64,000 nucleotides of DNA from HLUCCA09 sp039822045. GTDB taxonomy: Bacteria > Pseudomonadota > Alphaproteobacteria > Rhodobacterales > Rhodobacteraceae. Of the stretch, positions 60,451-64,000 are shown piece after piece. Both the position numbers and the translations under genes were made by a program. Location of the stretch: NCBI GenBank assembly GCA_039822045.1, contig JBCBMY010000006.1, forward strand, positions 62,001 to 126,000, in the 5' to 3' direction. The stretch's first letter is position 1. The number at the start of each line of letters is the position of its first letter. A model generated the notes under the pieces. The model had not been told where the DNA came from. It saw only the letters and a program-made list of their open reading frames with translations, and searched no databases.

Positions 60451-61637
60451 GCGGTCGCCCTTTCTTTGGTGCTGGCAGTCGGTTGGCCTGAATGCGATGA
60501 CGCCAGGCCCTCCAAAAGGGGAGGAATCCGCGCCTCGGGCGTGCCGTCGATCCGGCCGCGCAGGACGTCGGCGCAGATCTGGATGAAGCGCCCATCGCCT
60601 GGGTCGGCCGGGATGTTCTCGGCCGCCAGCAATCGCGCGATCAGGATCGCCGTTCGCATCGATACCGGCATGTCTGTCTCGGTGTCCTCTCGCAACTGGC
60701 GCACCAGCCGGACGATCCGCACCGCGTCCTGTTCCTTCAGACCCGTCGCGCAGGCGACGATCCCGGCCTCGGTCTCGGCGGAGACGGTTTCAAGATCGAA
60801 GGTCACGAACCGGTCGAGCAGGGCATCCGGCGCGCCATGAACCCCGCGATAGTCGGACGGATTGGAGGTCAGGATCAGCCGGAACTCAGGATGAGCAGAG
60901 ATCACGCGCCGCCCCTTGGCGGGGTGGGTGATGACCAAGATCCCCTCCTCCAGAACCGACAGCAGGGCGGCGTTGGCCTCGGGGGGCGCGCGCGTGAACT
61001 CGTCGTAGACGAGGGTCTGTCCCTCGAGCATGGCAACGGCGAGCACCCCCTCGCGCCAGTCCGCTGTGATCCGCGTCTCGGTGCGGCGGACGCTGGCGAT
61101 GTACTTATCGTCGACCCGACTCGCGCTGTGGCCGACCTCGCGGCCAATCAGATCCTCTGACGTCAAACGGCTATGGCCGGTGAGGAAGGCCAGCGGGCGG
61201 CCGATCTCCTGCGCGACGCGCAGGGCGAGTGTCGTCTTGCCCATTCCCGAGGGGCCCTGGAACCGAACCGCGACACCCGCGCGCAGATATGCCGCGGCCC
61301 GGCTTCGCAGCGAGTAGAGCTCTTCGTCTTCGTAGAACGCGCGGGCCGGGCCATCGCCCGGCCAAGACAGAGATGCCCCGACGGGCCCGTCTGCGGGACC
61401 ACCAGCCTGGGTCTCGGCCGCGCCGTCGGGGGACGCGCCTGCGGCGGCCTGCCGGTCCGGCCGCGCATGGCGGTCCGTCGGAGCGGTTGCATCTGTTATG
61501 GTCGAAGCAGACGGGGCAGTCTGGGTCGCCTTGGTCGCGGAGGCGCGCGCCTCGACGTCTGCCGCGGGCCGGGCAGAGGCGCCGCGTACGGGCAACGGGA
61601 TGGCGGACATAGCGGGGGCGGCGGGCTCGGTGGACAA
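60447..61637 (-). CDS. gvpN: Gas vesicle AAA ATPase GvpN
   Basis: 396 residues. Walker A GPSGMGKTT near 130, Walker B TLVYDEFTRAPPEANAALLSVLEE, MoxR/GvpN motifs LTGHSRLTSEDLIGREVG and NPSDYRGVHGAPDALLDRF. The N-terminal ~95 residues are an Ala/Pro/Thr-rich extension absent from short GvpN. TTG at 61637 is favoured because GGAGAAG lies 6 nt upstream; ATG at 61610 has no such site. GvpN enlarges vesicles. Confidence 0.92.
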   Translation of the reverse strand: MSTEPAAPAMSAIPLPVRGASARPAADVEARASATKATQTAPSASTITDATAPTDRHARPDRQAAAGASPDGAAETQAGGPADGPVGASLSWPGDGPARAFYEDEELYSLRSRAAAYLRAGVAVRFQGPSGMGKTTLALRVAQEIGRPLAFLTGHSRLTSEDLIGREVGHSASRVDDKYIASVRRTETRITADWREGVLAVAMLEGQTLVYDEFTRAPPEANAALLSVLEEGILVITHPAKGRRVISAHPEFRLILTSNPSDYRGVHGAPDALLDRFVTFDLETVSAETEAGIVACATGLKEQDAVRIVRLVRQLREDTETDMPVSMRTAILIARLLAAENIPADPGDGRFIQICADVLRGRIDGTPEARIPPLLEGLASSHSGQPTASTKERATA

Positions 61638-61734
61638 CGGCTTCTCCGTTCGATCTATGCAATCGGCCTAGCACGGCGGAGTTTGAAGGATGGTAAACGC
61701 CGGGAGGAATTCGCGTGTCGGTGTCGCCCTCCCG

Positions 61735-63768
61735 TCAGGCGACAACATCTCCGGCAAGGCGCTGGAGGTCGAGAACCGGGAGGACATGACGCTCGGCCCC
61801 TCGGCCCAGTTGCACCACGGCTGCGCCCTGGTCGGGCGTGCCGGCGGGTGCGGTGCGTTTCCAGGCCGACGTCTCGATCCCGGTAACGGCATGAACGGCA
61901 AAGCCGACCAGGTCGGCGCCCCGCTCCACAACCAGCACACGGGCGTCGCCGTCGCCGGTACCCCAGAGCCCCAGCATCTGGTCGAGATCGACGAGCGGCA
62001 CCGGCTTGCCATCGAGCGAGAAGATGCCGCGCAGACCGGGCACGTCGCTTGACGGTCGCGCCACCACCCGCTCGGGTGGCGTAACGATCCGCAGAACCTG
62101 CATGACGGGCGAGGCCACGGAGATGCCGACATCGAACACCAGATGGCGCACCCGTTCCTCGACCACGTCGCCGTTGGGCTTGCGCAGCGTGGCCTCCGAT
62201 TTCTGCGTCGCCTTCTGAGGGCGGGACAGTTTGGCCAGTTCGGCGACCGTGTCGTTCTTGGCCAGCCGCGCCTCGTCGAGCACGAAGATCTGGTCGGCGC
62301 TGCCGGGGAATGTGAGCACACCCTTGAGAAGCCCCTCGTGCCCCGACGCGGCAGCAGGCGGGGGCTGGAGCGCGCGCTCCTCAATCCGAATCATCCGGTT
62401 GATGGTGTCGACGGCAAAGCCCAGGCGATCGTCGCCCTCGCACCGCAGCACGACAATTTCGGCGTTGGTGCGGTCATCTGGCTCGCCGAGACCGATCAGG
62501 TCTGCCGTGCGGACCACGGGAATGCGCTGCCGGTGGTAGGTGATCGAACCGATACAGAGGCCGGAGGTCAGGGCGTTCTGCTCGATCTGGCACCTGGGCA
62601 CCGTCGCATGCACGGCGACCGCGGGTAAGGCACAGGTGGCGCCGCCCGCCGTGAAGGTCAGGAACGGAGCAACGGCGCCCGGCCCCTCCGACGCAGCCAC
62701 TCTTGAGTCGCGCGCTCCCGCGCTTCGACCGGGCCCTGCGGTAGGGGAAGGTGTGGCGCCGCGCTCGGCACGGCGCCCGTCGCTCTCTCGGGCGTTCCCG
62801 CCGTCGGCGCTGTCGGGGACGGTGCCTGCCCGGCGATCCCGCACACGCCGTTCTATGCCGCCGGGGCCGAATACGCGGCCGGCGGCGCTTCCGGCCTCCG
62901 ATGCGTCCGGCCCCTCTGCGGCTCCGGCGCCGTCGCGCGGGAAGCGGCGAACGGCGGGCATATCCGGCCGATCGAACAGGGCCGCAGGGTCGATGATCGA
63001 GATGGTCATGCCCTGATGGATCAGACTTCCAGTCAGCAGGGCCCTGCCGTGAACCGTGCGGCGTGGCAGCGGGCTTGCACCGGGCAGGCGCGCGTCCGAC
63101 TGATCGCGTCCCGGGGTTTCGATCCGCTGGATCTGGTTCTGCGGCACATGGATCAGCCCTTCTGCCTGATCGATGCCGATCGCCAGCAAATGCGCATCGT
63201 GGCGCAGGATCGCGGCATAGGGTGGGGTCTCGCCCGCGGGGGGGCGGGCGCTCTCGATGGCTCGGATGTCGAGGACGGGGATGAGCACCGAGCGCAGGTC
63301 GAGCGTTCCCAGCAGCCCCGGGGCCGACATGAAGACCTGGCTTAGCCGCGAGACGGCGCACACCTCAGCGAGCGTCTCGATCGGCACGGCAAGGGGCAGG
63401 CCGCCAACCCGCACGACGCCGAAGCACAGGGTCGACGCGGTGTCCGCAACCGCGGTGGGGGAGATTTGCGTCCAGGCCCCCGTTGGCTGGGTATGGCGGT
63501 GTCCGCCCGGAGTGCCCGAATTGCTGCCCGAAGCGCTGCCCGAGGTGCTGCCGGCGGGTGGTCGGGAGCGATCGCTGGAGACGGGCGTGTTTGGTGCATC
63601 GTCACGCTCGGGGTGCGCGGGCGCGTCTTTGCCAAGCGATCCCGCTCCGGGACCCGCGTTGCCCGGAGCGCCTGTCGCCCCCTCCGACGCGCCCGCATCC
63701 CGCGGCAGCCGCGTCTCACCGTTTTCTGCAGGTCCGGCGACCTTGGCCGGCGGGTCGACGGGATCCAT
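61735..63768 (-). CDS. Triple-CheW-domain chemotaxis coupling protein
   Basis: 677 residues: low-complexity N-terminus (about 1-100) then three CheW-like SH3 modules at roughly 108-290, 385-545 and 550-675 (e.g. GLLGTLDLRSVLIPVLDIRAI, FLTFTAGGATCALPAVAVHATVP, RGIFSLDGKPVPLVDLDQMLGLWG). CheW links receptors to CheA. A repeated-module CheW might scaffold several receptors. ATG overlaps the MCP stop (TGATG). It is 97 bp upstream of gvpN, same strand. Confidence 0.85.
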   Translation of the reverse strand: MDPVDPPAKVAGPAENGETRLPRDAGASEGATGAPGNAGPGAGSLGKDAPAHPERDDAPNTPVSSDRSRPPAGSTSGSASGSNSGTPGGHRHTQPTGAWTQISPTAVADTASTLCFGVVRVGGLPLAVPIETLAEVCAVSRLSQVFMSAPGLLGTLDLRSVLIPVLDIRAIESARPPAGETPPYAAILRHDAHLLAIGIDQAEGLIHVPQNQIQRIETPGRDQSDARLPGASPLPRRTVHGRALLTGSLIHQGMTISIIDPAALFDRPDMPAVRRFPRDGAGAAEGPDASEAGSAAGRVFGPGGIERRVRDRRAGTVPDSADGGNARESDGRRAERGATPSPTAGPGRSAGARDSRVAASEGPGAVAPFLTFTAGGATCALPAVAVHATVPRCQIEQNALTSGLCIGSITYHRQRIPVVRTADLIGLGEPDDRTNAEIVVLRCEGDDRLGFAVDTINRMIRIEERALQPPPAAASGHEGLLKGVLTFPGSADQIFVLDEARLAKNDTVAELAKLSRPQKATQKSEATLRKPNGDVVEERVRHLVFDVGISVASPVMQVLRIVTPPERVVARPSSDVPGLRGIFSLDGKPVPLVDLDQMLGLWGTGDGDARVLVVERGADLVGFAVHAVTGIETSAWKRTAPAGTPDQGAAVVQLGRGAERHVLPVLDLQRLAGDVVA
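63515..63550 (+). repeat. 12-bp tandem repeat in the CheW linker
   Basis: CCCGAATTGCTG (63515), CCCGAAGCGCTG (63527), CCCGAGGTGCTG (63539): three units within the N-terminal Ser/Gly/Ala-rich linker of the CheW protein. Confidence 0.8.
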
Positions 63769-64000
63769 CAGCGGCCCGTCGCGGATTCAATTTCCGAGAC
63801 TATCGCCTCGATCCGCGAGGCCGCGTCGTGCTGCATCTTCGTGCACGAGACCAGCGTGTCCACTTCTCCGAGCGCGCTTTCCATGACCGTTGCGATCTGC
63901 GAGAGCGAGGTGGTGGTTTCCGCGATGTCGCTCGTGCCGCGCGAAATCTCGCCCGACGATTTCTCGATGAGGCGCGTGATGTTCTTGGCCGCGTCCGAAT
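63768..64000 (-). CDS. Methyl-accepting chemotaxis protein, C-terminal fragment
   Basis: 76 codons remain inside the window, ending ...EIESATGR. The helical heptad-like sequence SDAAKNITRLIEKSSGEISRGTSDIAETTTSLSQIATVMESALGEVDTLVSCTKMQHDAASRIEAIVSEIE is typical of an MCP cytoplasmic signalling bundle, but the hairpin tip is not in view, so sensor and topology are unknown. Its stop overlaps the CheW start (TGATG). Confidence 0.75.
   Translation of the reverse strand, partial: SDAAKNITRLIEKSSGEISRGTSDIAETTTSLSQIATVMESALGEVDTLVSCTKMQHDAASRIEAIVSEIESATGR

Overview
High-GC, densely packed DNA with the gene order of a Rhodobacteraceae (Alphaproteobacteria) chromosome. The best clues are the ethylmalonyl-CoA-pathway genes mcl2 and mch beside mdh and sdhCDA (an order I recall from Rhodobacter sphaeroides), the pleD/DUF3572 pair, non-pyrrolysine MttB, and a gas-vesicle cluster next to tyrosine ammonia-lyase. 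No rRNA, CRISPR array, phage or complete insertion sequence was seen; one tRNA (Leu, UAA) is present.

Layout. 1-9.1 kb: central carbon metabolism (sdhA partial, sdhD, sdhC, a DUF1194 protein, the mcl2-nnrU-DUF1737-mch operon, TauE/SafE exporter, mdh). 9.1-14.6 kb: metF with a divergent MetR-like regulator, inositol monophosphatase, a LysR regulator with a divergent micro-gene, rhomboid protease, TPR protein. 14.7-25.5 kb: tRNA-Leu, an AttEFGH-like ABC/FtsX/lipocalin operon, a hybrid histidine kinase, metG, MFS, YceI and an orphan ImuA-like protein. 25.5-36.9 kb: aldo-keto reductase, EamA, NUDIX, DUF983, an EF-hand/ECF sigma/CnrX-like metal-stress block, PleD, HAD phosphatase and an MttB-family methyltransferase. 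37-42.3 kb: a heme-ligand-less H-NOX-like protein with an HNOBA-GGDEF diguanylate cyclase, then a 1140-residue FG-GAP/RTX secreted protein.

42.8-64 kb is accessory. It starts with small unrecognised proteins, three of which appear to be divergent paralogues, followed by a tyrosine ammonia-lyase whose His89-Leu90 and Ala-Ser-Gly (149-151) match the R. sphaeroides enzyme as I recall it. It converges on a gas-vesicle cluster on the minus strand: (MCP, triple-CheW) gvpN, small coiled-coil gene, gvpO, gvpJ, gvpH, gvpF, gvpG, Cdc48-like AAA, gvpL with a J-like tail, gvpF2, gvpJ2, a fourth GvpF/L, gvpK, a 911-residue repeat protein and gvpA. Nearly all genes inside each block are coupled by 4-8 bp start/stop overlaps.

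Signals tying the region together: near-consensus CtrA-type boxes (TTAA-N7-TTAA, one mismatch each) before the RTX gene, a small-protein gene, tal and the repeat-protein gene; a shared CTAGACCG octamer 52 and 56 nt before the tal and gvpA starts; and chemotaxis genes directly upstream of gvpN. My reading is a buoyancy/lifestyle island in which gas vesicles, taxis, a p-coumarate-linked light-sensing enzyme and a secreted adhesin-like protein may be co-regulated. All functional assignments are by recognition of sequence; no search was run.
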